This document shows positions 8,899 through 17,228 of a stretch of DNA of 64,000 nucleotides, in pieces. The stretch is from Streptomyces malaysiensis subsp. samsunensis (lineage in GTDB: Bacteria; Actinomycetota; Actinomycetes; Streptomycetales; Streptomycetaceae): positions 1-64,000 of the forward strand of contig NZ_JANIIC010000026.1 in the NCBI RefSeq assembly GCF_024519315.1, given 5' to 3'. The notes beneath the pieces are model-generated. The model was not told the origin of the DNA and ran no database searches. It saw only the letters and a list, made by a program, of their open reading frames with translations. The position numbers and the translations under genes were made by a program. Within the stretch, counting starts at the first letter, position 1. The number at the start of each line of letters is the position of its first letter.

Positions 8899-8934
8899 GG
8901 TGTGCATCCTACACATGGTGTGTATCGTTCACAC
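8899..8934. promoter_or_regulatory. Paired operator repeats for the MarR regulator
   Basis: GGTGTGCATCCTACACA (8899-8915) and GGTGTGTATCGTTCACAC (8917-8934) are direct repeats 18 bp apart. Each has an internal GTGTG...CACA(C) dyad. They lie between the divergent exporter and MarR gene, where a dimeric regulator would block both promoters. Similarity and position are seen; binding is inferred. Confidence 0.6.
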
Positions 8935-8970
8935 TTCCATTGATGGGCGCGGGGGAGGCGAGGAGGAATC

Positions 8971-9633
8971 GTGCTCGATCGACGGCTGGAGCGACTGGAA
9001 CGCGAGCTGATGCTGGTGGCCAGGTGCTCAGTCCTGACACCCCGCGAACGGAAGGGCTGCCAGGCGACGGACCCCCAGACCGCCGAGTCCGAGCAGCCCA
9101 CCGCGAAGCGGGACACCGGCCCGGACCCCCGCAAGGAGACCCGCGCCGAGTCTCGCGGCGAGCCCCGTACCGAGCCTCGCGGTGAACCCCGTACCGAACC
9201 CCGTACCGAGTCTCGCGGCGAACCCCGCCCCGAGCCCTGCGCCACCGCCCCCGCCCGTCTGGACCGCTCCGGCTATCTGCTCCTCTCCCGCCTGGACGCG
9301 GAGGGCGCGATGTCGATCGGCCAGCTGGCGGACGCGTTCCAGCTGGACGTATCGACGGTCAACCGCCAGACCGGCGCCCTGCTCCGGGCCGGCCTCGTCG
9401 AACGCATCCCGGACCCCGACGGCGGCCTGGCCCGCAAGCTCCGCATCACCTCGCAGGGCGCGGACCGCATGGCGGCGGAGCGGACGTGCAGGCAGACCGG
9501 CCTGTCCCGGCTGCTGGAGTCGTGGACCCCGGAGGACGTGATCCGCTTCGAGGACGTCCTCACCCGCTTCAACCGCGAGGTGGAACGCCAGGAGGGCCGG
9601 GCCTGGCCCCGGGAGACGCACGACGCGGAATGA
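8971..9633 (+). CDS. MarR-family regulator with a disordered insertion
   Basis: 220 residues from GTG 8971, with AGGAGG four bases before. The winged helix is clear: MSIGQLADAFQLDVSTVNRQ (recognition helix) and the RIPDPDGGLARKLRITSQG wing, followed by the C-terminal dimer helix. The first dimer helix (LERLERELMLVARCS) is separated from the rest by about 55 residues rich in Glu, Pro and Arg, built from repeats of the EPRTEPRGEPRT kind; such an insertion is unusual for MarR proteins (normally about 140-160 residues). It probably represses the divergent exporter and itself through the paired repeats upstream. Confidence 0.85.
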   Translation: MLDRRLERLERELMLVARCSVLTPRERKGCQATDPQTAESEQPTAKRDTGPDPRKETRAESRGEPRTEPRGEPRTEPRTESRGEPRPEPCATAPARLDRSGYLLLSRLDAEGAMSIGQLADAFQLDVSTVNRQTGALLRAGLVERIPDPDGGLARKLRITSQGADRMAAERTCRQTGLSRLLESWTPEDVIRFEDVLTRFNREVERQEGRAWPRETHDAE

Positions 9634-9654
9634 CGCCGCCACCGGGAGCGTTGC

Positions 9655-9680
9655 GACAGACAGGAGACATGACGTCTGTC
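9655..9680. terminator. Hairpin downstream of marR-type gene
   Basis: GACAGAC / GTCTGTC form a 7-bp stem with a 12-base loop, 21 bases after the regulator stop. Weak terminator candidate. Confidence 0.35.
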
Positions 9681-9787
9681 ACACCGGGAAACCGAGGGAA
9701 ACCCGAGGGAGCCCCCACCCGGAACCGCAGACCGGGGCAGCCGACATGCACCCGCAGACACCCGCACACCGAGGAGGCAAGGAAGAG

Positions 9788-10183
9788 ATGCCCACCCCCG
9801 CTTCCCACCCGCCGACCACCGGCACCGGCGGACACCGCGTCGATGTGGAGCGCGGCTCCCAGCACGTCACGGTCACGATCGACGGCCGTGTCGTCGCCGA
9901 GTCGACCCACCCCCTGCTGGTCCACGAGACCGGTCTCCCGGTCCGCTACTACCTCCCCCCGGAGGACGTGGACCTGACCCTCTTCGAACCGACTGATTCC
10001 CACACCACCTGCCCCTTCAAGGGCGAGGCCGCGTACTGGACCTACCGCGGAGCGGCGGGCGACGAGGCGGAACCCCGTCCGGACGTGGTGTGGGCGTACC
10101 CGCGGCCGATCGAGAAGGTGGCGGAGATCAAGGACCATCTGTCGTTCTACGACTCGGTGGCGAAGATCGAGATATCGGAGTAA
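9788..10183 (+). CDS. DUF427 family protein
   Basis: 131 residues from ATG 9788, with GAGGAGG upstream. Contains the DUF427 hallmarks: VTVTIDGRVVAES, GLPVRYYLPPEDV, the Cys-containing SHTTCPFKGEAAYW segment and the DVVWAYPRPI...FYDSVAKIEI ending. The family is common in actinobacteria and its biochemical role is unknown; the conserved Cys/Lys/Tyr cluster suggests a small-molecule or enzyme function. An in-frame ATG at 9746 would add 14 residues but is less well placed for the ribosome site. Confidence 0.85.
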   Translation: MPTPASHPPTTGTGGHRVDVERGSQHVTVTIDGRVVAESTHPLLVHETGLPVRYYLPPEDVDLTLFEPTDSHTTCPFKGEAAYWTYRGAAGDEAEPRPDVVWAYPRPIEKVAEIKDHLSFYDSVAKIEISE

Positions 10184-10267
10184 CGCGACAGCCGACCACC
10201 AAGGGATCACCCACCCATCACCCCATCAGTGGCCTTCCGGGAGACCCTCGGGGGGAACCCCTGACGC

Positions 10268-10729
10268 GTGCACATCCACGCGTACTCGTGGCTGGGCGAG
10301 AAGGAGCTGTTCGACCGGGAGGCCCGACGTCGCCTGCCCGACCGCCCCCGCCCGCCCGTCACGGCGGAGGACGAGGAGCACTACCGCACGCTCCTGGAAA
10401 CGTTCCGCCGCTCGGAGCTCCCCCCGCTGGAAACGTCCCTCTGGCTCCTGAAGTCCTCCACCCTCATCCGCGCCACCTTCGAAGAACCCAAGGACGCGGC
10501 GGCCTGGCTGGGCCGCGAACTGACCGAACACGCCCCCGGCTTCCTCTCCCACCAGGAAGCCGACACCGCCCGCTTGGCCCGCCTGGTCACCACAGCCGCC
10601 GACCGCCTCACCCACGGCACGGACATCTCCATCGGCTTCTACCTGGGCCGCACCTCTTTCCTCTCCCTGGCCCTGGTGACCTGCACCCCCAACCACTGGA
10701 TGCCGGACCTTCGCTGTCCCCTGACCTGA
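10268..10729 (+). CDS. Hypothetical protein
   Basis: 153 residues from GTG 10268. Begins MHIHAYSWLGEKELFDREAR and contains two helical segments (HYRTLLETFRRSELPPLETS, HQEADTARLARLVTTAADRL) and a C-terminal Trp-containing strand region. I do not recognise a family. No signal peptide or membrane helix. Codon use is typical of the neighbours, which supports it being real. It follows the DUF427 gene by 84 bp on the same strand and could be co-transcribed. Confidence 0.55.
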   Translation: MHIHAYSWLGEKELFDREARRRLPDRPRPPVTAEDEEHYRTLLETFRRSELPPLETSLWLLKSSTLIRATFEEPKDAAAWLGRELTEHAPGFLSHQEADTARLARLVTTAADRLTHGTDISIGFYLGRTSFLSLALVTCTPNHWMPDLRCPLT

Positions 10730-10893
10730 CCGGCGCTCGGGAGGTCCCGGAACCTCCAACGCCTACGCCCTCGCGCCGAAGCCGATCACTGGCCGGAATT
10801 GCGCTCTGCCGTGATTGCGCCCTTTCGGCGCCGGGGCGTCCCGATTCACCCTTCAACCAGGAGCGATTCAGCGGGGTCGAGGGGGGATCCGCG

Positions 10894-11985
10894 ATGGTCG
10901 AGCCGATCTACGTACCCGTACTGCCGACGCGCCGGAGCGCGTGGGACGCCTACGCGGGCCTGGACACAGAAGTAGGACGACGTGTCGCGCCACTGTGGAC
11001 GGTCGTTCCCCGCGTCGGGCCGGAGCGCATCAGAGGGGCGCCCCTCGCGACCGACCCGGACACCGACTCGCCGGAACTGGGCCATTGGTTCACCAAGCGC
11101 ATGGACGACCTCATCGAGGCGATGGACGGGCTCACCGGCTGGGTGGACCCCGTCCATATCGAGCGCCATGTCGAAGCGTCGGCCATCGGCTTATGGCATG
11201 TGGCGACCAGAAGCGAGCTACGCCTGGTCACCGGCCCGGAACGAGCCCCGACCCTCCAGCGCTATGCCGCTGATCTGGCCTTCCTCAGCGGACGAGGCAT
11301 CGGCATACGCGTATTGCTCGACGCCGGGCGAGGCGAACCGAGCCCCACGGACCTGCTGACCCTGATCGCCCAACTCTGCCTTCCCCCGTCCCAGCTCGAT
11401 CTCATCCTGGACATCGGCATGGTCGCGGACGCCACCAAGGCGACCAAACAGGCCCTTGTCGCCCTGGATGCCCTCGGCGCACTCGTCTCCTGGCGCACGG
11501 TCGTCCTCACCGCGGGAGCCTTCCCTCGTGACTGGGACCGGTGGGAACAGCCGACGCGTATCGCGGAACGCCACGACTGGCAGATCCGCCAAACGGTCCG
11601 CGCTGCCCGCCCGGAATTCCCGGGCCCACTGATCTACGGCGACTACTCCGTGGAACACACACAGAGCGCCAACATCGCCGCCCGCCGCTACGGCCCCGCC
11701 TACGGCCTGCTCCGTTACACCGCACCACACGACTTCCTCATCGCCCGGGCACCTCTCAGAGGCCCCGACCACGCCGACCGGGTCCGTGCGATGGCCCGTC
11801 GCGTCGTGATGTCCGGCGCCTTCCGCGGCATCGAGGACACCACCTCCAGCGACGGCGAAACCTGGCTGCACGCCTGCGCCAACGGCGACGGGTCGACCGG
11901 CTCGGGCAACGCCGAGACGTGGATCCGGGTAGGCCATCTCCAGCATATGAACTACGTACCAAGGCAGTTGATCCAGCCGAAGTGA
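10894..11985 (+). CDS. T4 beta-type ('beta family') protein
   Basis: 363 residues from ATG 10894. It resembles the phage T4 beta protein family: MVEPIYVPVLPTRRSAWDAY at the N-terminus, a TIM-barrel-like series with LDLILDIGMVAD and VVLTAGAFPRDW strands, the GPLIYGDYSVEHT segment and the ending WIRVGHLQHMNYV. The family occurs in phages and bacterial accessory regions, often near putative defence genes; its activity is unknown. Here it stands alone, bounded by a strong terminator. Family assignment rests on motif memory, not a search. Confidence 0.7.
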   Translation: MVEPIYVPVLPTRRSAWDAYAGLDTEVGRRVAPLWTVVPRVGPERIRGAPLATDPDTDSPELGHWFTKRMDDLIEAMDGLTGWVDPVHIERHVEASAIGLWHVATRSELRLVTGPERAPTLQRYAADLAFLSGRGIGIRVLLDAGRGEPSPTDLLTLIAQLCLPPSQLDLILDIGMVADATKATKQALVALDALGALVSWRTVVLTAGAFPRDWDRWEQPTRIAERHDWQIRQTVRAARPEFPGPLIYGDYSVEHTQSANIAARRYGPAYGLLRYTAPHDFLIARAPLRGPDHADRVRAMARRVVMSGAFRGIEDTTSSDGETWLHACANGDGSTGSGNAETWIRVGHLQHMNYVPRQLIQPK

Positions 11986-12014
11986 CCCCGCCGGAGGAGC
12001 AGCATCCGGCGGGG
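11986..12014. terminator. Terminator after the beta-type gene
   Basis: CCCCGCCGG / CCGGCGGGG form a perfect 9-bp stem directly after the TGA stop. The convergent LPMO gene ends 36 bp further on. Confidence 0.7.
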
Positions 12015-12049
12015 CCGTGGCGCGGGTGCGTGAATTTTCGCGAGGTGGC

Positions 12050-12718
12050 TCAGCCGAAGTTCACGTCACTGCACAGGAAGTACGTCTGGTCCATGTGCGA
12101 TGCCTGCCAGATCGTGTAGACGACGTGGCGGCCGGTGTAGCCGGAGGTGCTGACGTCGATCGAGTAGTTCTGGCTGGGGCCGTACTTGCCGGTCGTGGTG
12201 ACCAGTTGCAGGTCACTCCACTTCAGCGGCTGGGTGGTGGGGTCGTACCCCTGGCGGCTCACATACACCTTGAAGTAGTCCGCGCCGTGGCTGGCCTGGT
12301 CGTACAGCTCGACGGTGAACTTGCTGCCGATGTTCGTCGTCTGCCAGGCGCCCGGCGTGTCCAGCGAGTTGTAGCGGCCACCCTCGGTGTGGCCACCGCT
12401 GCACAGCTGCCCGTCCGGGATCACCGCCGGGAAGTCACCGGCGGAGCCGTTGCGGTACAGCCCGTTCCAGTTCCACATGGCGTTGGGGTTGTCCTGCCAC
12501 GCCTGCCAGCACATGGGGTCCTTCTGCGCCATCTCGGGGTTCTGGAAGTCGTCACCCCAGCGCAGCCAGCAACCGTAATTGCGGGACGCGGGGTCGACGA
12601 CCGATCCATGGGCGCTCGCGGTGGTGGACCACGGGATCAGACACAGCAGCGCCGCGGCCAGCAGACCGACGGCGCGAGATGCCCAACGTAAGGAATTGCC
12701 GCGTTCATGACAAATCAT
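12050..12718 (-). CDS. AA10 lytic polysaccharide monooxygenase, secreted
   Basis: 222 residues from ATG 12718, with GGAGGAAG upstream; an in-frame ATG at 12769 would overlap the CebR box and is rejected. Signal peptide residues 1-36 end TTASA, so the mature protein begins with His37 (HGSVVDPASRNYGC), the N-terminal copper ligand of the histidine brace. The second His is probably that of IWQASHMDQTYFLCSDVNF, near the C-terminus. Paired Cys residues fit disulphides. The enzyme oxidatively cleaves crystalline cellulose or chitin outside the cell. The CebR operator upstream points to cellulose. There is no carbohydrate-binding module. Confidence 0.92.
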   Translation of the reverse strand: MICHERGNSLRWASRAVGLLAAALLCLIPWSTTASAHGSVVDPASRNYGCWLRWGDDFQNPEMAQKDPMCWQAWQDNPNAMWNWNGLYRNGSAGDFPAVIPDGQLCSGGHTEGGRYNSLDTPGAWQTTNIGSKFTVELYDQASHGADYFKVYVSRQGYDPTTQPLKWSDLQLVTTTGKYGPSQNYSIDVSTSGYTGRHVVYTIWQASHMDQTYFLCSDVNFG

Positions 12719-12768
12719 TCGCGATCTTCCTCCATCGTCCTTGGGGGGAGTGGGACAGTGGAAGTGCA

Positions 12769-12782
12769 TGGGAGCGCTCCCA
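12769..12782. promoter_or_regulatory. CebR box (cellobiose-responsive operator)
   Basis: TGGGAGCGCTCCCA is a perfect 14-bp palindrome identical to the published CebR/LacI-type operator that controls cellulose-utilisation genes in Streptomyces. It lies 51 bp upstream of the LPMO start, implying repression relieved by cello-oligosaccharides. Confidence 0.85.
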
Positions 12783-12837
12783 AAGTGGCTGCTTCCCCGA
12801 GGATCAGCTCCCGAAACCCTGAGCGGGATCGGCGACG

Positions 12838-12900
12838 CGGTCGGTCGGCGAACTGGTCCACATCGACGTCATGAAACTCGGCCGATCTCTGCCTGGTCCA
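12838..12900 (+). pseudogene. Short IS481-type transposase fragment
   Basis: The + strand reads VGELVHIDVMKLGRSLPG, which matches the first catalytic-Asp block of IS481-family integrases (usually ELLHVD.KK.GR). Only about 20 residues remain, with no flanking frame or inverted repeats. A relic of an old insertion between the LPMO and the molybdoenzyme gene. Confidence 0.45.
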
Positions 12901-12970
12901 CGCGAGAACCTGCTCGACGAGACTGCGAGGTCGGGCGGCAGCGGGCCCTGCCGTCTGCCGCGGCGTCCGG

Positions 12971-14071
12971 TCAGGGGTGGCAGGTGATGTGCAGGTGGGC
13001 CGCGGCGTTGTTGGCGTACCCCCTGGGGTTCCACACGGTCGCCGGGGATTCGGTCTGCACGGCCGCGGTGGAGTCCCAGGCGCGTGCGATGAGTTCGGTC
13101 TCGCCGATGGGCAGGTTGAGCGTGGTGTGCCAGTGCTGCCACGTCCAGGGATTCTCCGGCGGGTCGAGGTCCGCGTGGGTCCAGGTGCCGCCGTGGTCGG
13201 CGGAGACATCCACGCGTGCCACGGTGCGGTCGTCTCCGGCGAAGGCGAACCCGCTGACCTCGGTCGGACCGGAGGCCAGGTGGGCGTCCTTGCCGGGCCG
13301 CAGGATGGCGCAGTGGATGGCGACCGGCCCGAGGGTGATGCCGGCGCCCGGTCCTGCCGTCTCGGGGTCGGCTTCGGGAGGCAGGATGCTGTATTCCGTC
13401 TGGAAGTAGTTGTCGGTCGGTTCGGCCTGTGCGCTGATGCGCTGGAGCCATTTGACGCTGCGGGCGCCGATCCAACCCGGGACGACCACGCGCAGGGGAG
13501 CGCCGTGCGCGGTGGGCAGCGCCTGATCGTTCATGGCCCAGGCCAGGAGTACCTCGCTGGAGGTGGCCTTGGCCACGGGTATGGAGCCGCCGAAGGGCTG
13601 GGGCGGATCGGCCAGCTCGGACACGTCGGGGCCGGTGAAGGCGATGTGGGCGGCTTCCGGCCGTACCCCGGCTTTGGCCAGCACATCTGCCAGGCTCACC
13701 CCGCTCCATCTCGCGGTGGAGATGGCTCCGGGGCCCCAGGGGACCTGGCCGGGTATGTCGCGGACCTCGATGAGATCGGCGCGGCGGTTGCCCGCACACT
13801 GCAACGTCGCTACCACCGTCCGCTCGGGGAGGCGGCGTAGATCGTCCATCGACAGCTCCAGCGGCCGATCGACCAGACCTTCCACTCGCAGCCGCCAGTC
13901 CGCGGAGTCGAGGTGGGGGATGGGTGCGTGGTTGCGGCCGTAGAAGGCGTCCAGGGGCGTGATCTCGGCTGCGAGGGCGTCGACGGGCGTTTCGGCGTTG
14001 TAGGGCTCGCCTTGGTGGACGAGCATCTCGTCGCATTTATTCCATATGCCCATAAGGTCAATATCGGCCAT
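12971..14071 (-). CDS. Sulfite-oxidase-type molybdopterin oxidoreductase
   Basis: About 366 residues from ATG 14071; starts at TTG 14113 or ATG 14053 are also possible, as none has a good ribosome site. The molybdenum-cofactor domain shows FYGRNHAPIPHLD and the cysteine motif ATLQCAGNRRADL, whose Cys ligands Mo. Further on come GSIPVAKA, HGAPLRVVVPGWIGARSVKW (substrate and cofactor pocket) and a C-terminal Ig-like dimerisation domain with HADLDPPENPWTWQHW. No heme or Tat signal peptide is present, so it is probably cytoplasmic. Physiological substrate unknown; sulfite oxidation is the family model. Confidence 0.88.
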   Translation of the reverse strand: MADIDLMGIWNKCDEMLVHQGEPYNAETPVDALAAEITPLDAFYGRNHAPIPHLDSADWRLRVEGLVDRPLELSMDDLRRLPERTVVATLQCAGNRRADLIEVRDIPGQVPWGPGAISTARWSGVSLADVLAKAGVRPEAAHIAFTGPDVSELADPPQPFGGSIPVAKATSSEVLLAWAMNDQALPTAHGAPLRVVVPGWIGARSVKWLQRISAQAEPTDNYFQTEYSILPPEADPETAGPGAGITLGPVAIHCAILRPGKDAHLASGPTEVSGFAFAGDDRTVARVDVSADHGGTWTHADLDPPENPWTWQHWHTTLNLPIGETELIARAWDSTAAVQTESPATVWNPRGYANNAAAHLHITCHP

Positions 14072-14113
14072 GTTCGGCGAGTACGCGAACCCGCCCGCCA
14101 AGGGTGCGGTCAA

Positions 14114-14476
14114 TGAGCTTCCAGCTGATCGGAAGCCGAGGTCGCTTCAGCGCGCACCGCTCGGGAGGGCCACCTGTGCACGCTGACGAGGGCGCGGAGC
14201 CCGATCCACGTTTCGCCGTCGTCGGCGAACGCACGTGTTCCCGGCATGGAGCCGTGCCGCCCCTCGCATTAGTGCCAGCATTGCCGGTCGGCGGTGGGAG
14301 CTCCCGCAGTGACGGTCAGCGGCTTCGATGCGCGGCCTGGCGCATGCGCTGTCTGTCGGCCCGGCCAAGGCGAGAGCCAGGGGGGCATCCCGTCCGTGGA
14401 TTCGATTGCGTTCCGTACCGGCGGGTGCTCGGGCAGCGGTGGTGCGGTGCGGCCTGAGCACCCCGGGACGTACGAG
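14114..14476. other. Intergenic region, no gene supported
   Basis: About 360 bp between the molybdoenzyme and the lipoprotein gene. Several overlapping frames are open, but none has a start with ribosome site or recognisable protein. Nothing further seen. Confidence 0.4.
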
Positions 14477-15124
14477 TCAGCCGCCCTGACCGATGCCCCC
14501 GATCGGGCCGACTTTCACCGGGGAGCCGGAACCGTCCGTGACGGGCAGCGTGCCGTCGCCAGGCCAGTCGAGGGTGACCGACTTCGTCTCGTTCGGCGGG
14601 GTCACCACCAGCCCCGTGACGCGGACGCCGGAGCCGCCCGACTCGTTGAACGGGTAGTTGACGCCGAAGTACGTCGACTCCCCGTCCTTGAGGACGTGCG
14701 GTTCGGCCGGCTGGCCACTGCGCTTCGCGGACAGCGCCCCCTCGCTGGTCTTCAGGTCGACGCCCGCGAACCCGGAGATCGTGCAGTCCCGGCCGCCGCC
14801 GTTCTTCAGCGTCACCGCGACGGTGCCCTCGCCGTCGCCGTCGATGGTGCCGTCCGCCGCCGTGATCTCCAGCTCGTCGGTGCGGCACTTGCCGATCTTG
14901 CTGTTCTCGTTGGAGCCGGTCCCGGCGGCCGTGCCCTGCTCGCCGGAGTCCTTCCCGCCGCCCTGATCCGAACCGCCCGAGCCCGAACCGCCGCTCGAGG
15001 AAGACGCACTGGACGCGGACGAGGGGTCGCTCTGTCCCGTGCTGTCATCGTCGTTCTGGCACGCCGTGAGCGAGAGACCCGCAGCAACGACCAGGGCGGC
15101 GAAGGTGAGCTTGTGAACGCGCAT
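14477..15124 (-). CDS. DUF4232-type secreted lipoprotein
   Basis: 215 residues from ATG 15124, preceded by GAGGAAG. Residues 1-21 are a lipoprotein signal with lipobox LTAC (MRVHKLTFAALVVAAGLSLT then Cys). A Ser/Gly/Asp-rich linker (about 22-75) leads to a beta-rich domain with KCRTDELEI, VTLKNGGGRDCTISGFAGVD and VKVGPI-like segments, the pattern of DUF4232 proteins. Two Cys in that domain may pair. It should be anchored on the outer face of the membrane; function unknown. The longer in-frame ORF upstream is not supported. Confidence 0.85.
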   Translation of the reverse strand: MRVHKLTFAALVVAAGLSLTACQNDDDSTGQSDPSSASSASSSSGGSGSGGSDQGGGKDSGEQGTAAGTGSNENSKIGKCRTDELEITAADGTIDGDGEGTVAVTLKNGGGRDCTISGFAGVDLKTSEGALSAKRSGQPAEPHVLKDGESTYFGVNYPFNESGGSGVRVTGLVVTPPNETKSVTLDWPGDGTLPVTDGSGSPVKVGPIGGIGQGG

Positions 15125-15540
15125 CGTTTCTTCCTCAGTATCGGTTGGGGGTGCCGACCGCTCGGTACACGTCGGTACGAGCGAGCGTTTCTGATCAGCA
15201 GGAGCCGCCCGACCCGGGGCACGTTCCGCCCAAGCACCCCCCTGATACACCCCTGTTACGCGCACAGCCAGGCACAACGCCCACCACCACCGGGCACACC
15301 CCGCCCGCACTGCCCCTCCCGCACCCCTGCCGTGCCGTCTCTTCTGCCACCGCCCGGCGCGGGAAACGGGGCCCGAACACAGTGCGCCACACCGCTCCCG
15401 GGCACGCCGCCGACGGACCCGGGACGGCGAATCCCACCACCGTTCCACACCTGTTCGCGGCCGCCGCCCGCTGGGACAGACCCGTAACCTGGCGGATCTT
15501 GACCACAACCCGCCTCGTGGGCGGTGTGCTTCGCCCGCGG
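15125..15540. other. Upstream region of the lipoprotein gene, no gene supported
   Basis: About 415 bp, rich in short C-runs. No frame shows a ribosome site or known motif. It presumably holds the lipoprotein promoter. Confidence 0.4.
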
Positions 15541-15814
15541 GCATGCCACCGCCGAGGACGCCCCGCGCTACGAGCACGATTGGCACGTTGGTCCCCAGGG
15601 ATGGGCAGCCGCGCCCGCTACCACCAGCGCCCCGAAGTGGCTGTCTTCTTCGAGCTGCGGCTAGGCATCTGCCAGCCGCGCAGCACCACCCGTGCCCGTG
15701 CAGGACGTGGTGCGGGAGTTGCGTCAGGTACCCCCTACGGCCGAGCAGTTGGCCGCCGAGGTATTGACCGCCATCCGCACCGTCAGCCTCACCAAAGCCC
15801 CGGCCAACCTCTGA
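15541..15814 (+). pseudogene. Degenerate coding remnant
   Basis: One frame reads GHATAEDAPRYEHDWHVGPQ, runs into a TAG, then continues in frame as PVPVQDVVRELRQVPPTAEQ and ends TLTKAPANL-like before TGA at 15812. The second part looks like a real helical C-terminus, so this may be a gene killed by mutation. I cannot name the family; low confidence. Confidence 0.25.
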
Positions 15815-16203
15815 CGATCGGCCCGTTCAGACGGCTTCCCGGGCCATCCCACACCCCACTTCGTCCGGAAGGGACCCGCTCACGTCGGTAGGAGAGAACC
15901 CCAGCCACTCCTGCGATGCCCGCGGCAACCTCGCTCACCCAGCGCGCATGCTGCCGCAGGCCATCGAACAGGCCATCCCCTCTCCGTGATGCACGCCCAA
16001 GAGCACGGCCGCGTGGCCATCGACGGTGGTGACAATCCGGACGCCGGGGGGCAGGAACCTGCTGCGCGCTGCGCTCGACAACGCCGTCCATCACGCCGGG
16101 CTCCTGGCGAAGGCCATCAACGTGATGCACTCCGAGAGGTCCCCCATGGGCCTGGACCTGACCCCGGGACTCCGGAGTTCGAGAACGACGCGCAGGACAT
16201 CGA
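15815..16203. other. Intergenic, nothing identified
   Basis: Nearly 400 bp without a supported frame. The base composition is slightly lower in GC than the chromosome-like region to the left and marks the start of the accessory zone. Confidence 0.35.
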
Positions 16204-16593
16204 ATGGCCGTCGTCCTGCGCGCGATACCGGAGCGGGAGACCTCGGCGGCAGCAGCCAAGCAGCTTCTTGAGCGCTCGGCGCAGCTTCTTGAGCGTTCGG
16301 CCGATCGCTATGCCTGGATGCCCTCACTTCCGGACGCAGCTCTTGAAAATCCCAGGCTGAGTGAACACGCGCTGGCGCGCTGCGCTGAGGCCATGGAGAT
16401 CGTCCGCCATGGGATGTTCACCGAACTCTTCTCGATCAACGACACCGAGTTGCGTGGGCGGTATCGAGCGTTGGTGCGCCTCGTCTACGACGCGGGGCGG
16501 CGCGGGGCCGGAGGCCAGTATCCCGAACGGCTAATCCGAGACGACGTGCGTAACTACCTGCGCGCGTACAGGTGTCTCTCGGGTTCGTCATAG
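16204..16593 (+). CDS. Hypothetical helical protein
   Basis: 129 residues from ATG 16204. Predominantly helical and charged: ETSAAAAKQLLERSAQLLER, LSEHALARCAEAMEIVRHG and DTELRGRYRALVRLVYDAG. No family recognised, no membrane segment. The ribosome site is poor. It lies 180 bp upstream of a terminator-like hairpin and repeat copy A. It may be a gene of the mobile region or the end of a decayed one. Confidence 0.4.
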   Translation: MAVVLRAIPERETSAAAAKQLLERSAQLLERSADRYAWMPSLPDAALENPRLSEHALARCAEAMEIVRHGMFTELFSINDTELRGRYRALVRLVYDAGRRGAGGQYPERLIRDDVRNYLRAYRCLSGSS

Positions 16594-16771
16594 ATGGCGA
16601 GCCTCTGCCCATCCACGAAGAGCCTCCGATCCTCGACCCAGACTCACCTGGCAGAGAGGACGCCCAAAGCGCATGTGACCTGTGCATTTGGCCTTCAAGA
16701 TCATTGCGTGGTCATTACGTGATCACTGTCATCGGACTGCGTTCGGGTGCGTCTGGCCGCACACGCGCGGA

Positions 16772-16824
16772 GACCCCGCACTCTGAGGTTCCCCCGCTGC
16801 GCGGGTGTGGCTGATGGCGGGGTC
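16772..16824. terminator. Long-loop hairpin before repeat copy A
   Basis: GACCCCGC (16772-16779) pairs with GCGGGGTC (16817-16824) across a long loop that itself holds a CCGCTGCGCGG element. Hairpins with the same arms stand immediately before repeat copies at 44.5 and 50.1 kb. Confidence 0.45.
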
Positions 16825-16828
16825 TGCT

Positions 16829-16985
16829 GGCACCTCAACCAAGGTGCCCCCGGCGGGGGACGCGGCACATGGGGGCGAACCGAACCATCGATGCCCGGTG
16901 AGCTGGTCATCCAGACCACCTTCCGGGCGACGGTGAATCGAGCTCGCACGTAGCCGACCGGTGCTCCGACCGCACGGGAGCCGCC
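16829..16985 (+). repeat. Dispersed repeat, copy A
   Basis: Begins GGCACCTCAACCAAGGTGCC (a small stem-loop), then CCCCGGCGGGGGAC, an ATGGGGGCGAACCGAACC block, a GGTGAGCTGGTCATCCAGAC block, and ends at GGAGCCGCC. Five further copies lie at 30221, 40051, 43205, 44459 and 50127. Copy A is additionally collinear with copy D (43205) through to 17183, about 285 bp that is nearly identical. It is followed by the interrupted gene at 17111. Confidence 0.85.
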
Positions 16986-17228
16986 CCTGACGGCTTCCGT
17001 GCCACCAACAGGCGGCTCGGCCCTGGGGGGCGACCCTCTCACCTATGGGTGTGGTCCTGGATACAGTGGGTAGTCACAGCGTTGCTCGGCCACCTCGACC
17101 GGAGGCAGACATGGCCCGTGCCTGGGAGGCTGACCCGTCCGCGTTATTCGAGCGTCGGCTGGGGAAGTCGGCCGAAGAGCTAGGGCGTGTATCGAAAGTG
17201 GATCTTCACCGTGGGATGATCTTGATTT

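Noticed and set aside
16829..16985. Dispersed repeat as a tRNA gene because it begins GGTGCCCCCGGC like a reversed tRNA end
   Set aside because: After those bases the sequence does not form a cloverleaf in any copy and lacks a T-loop; only a possible origin from an attachment core remains.
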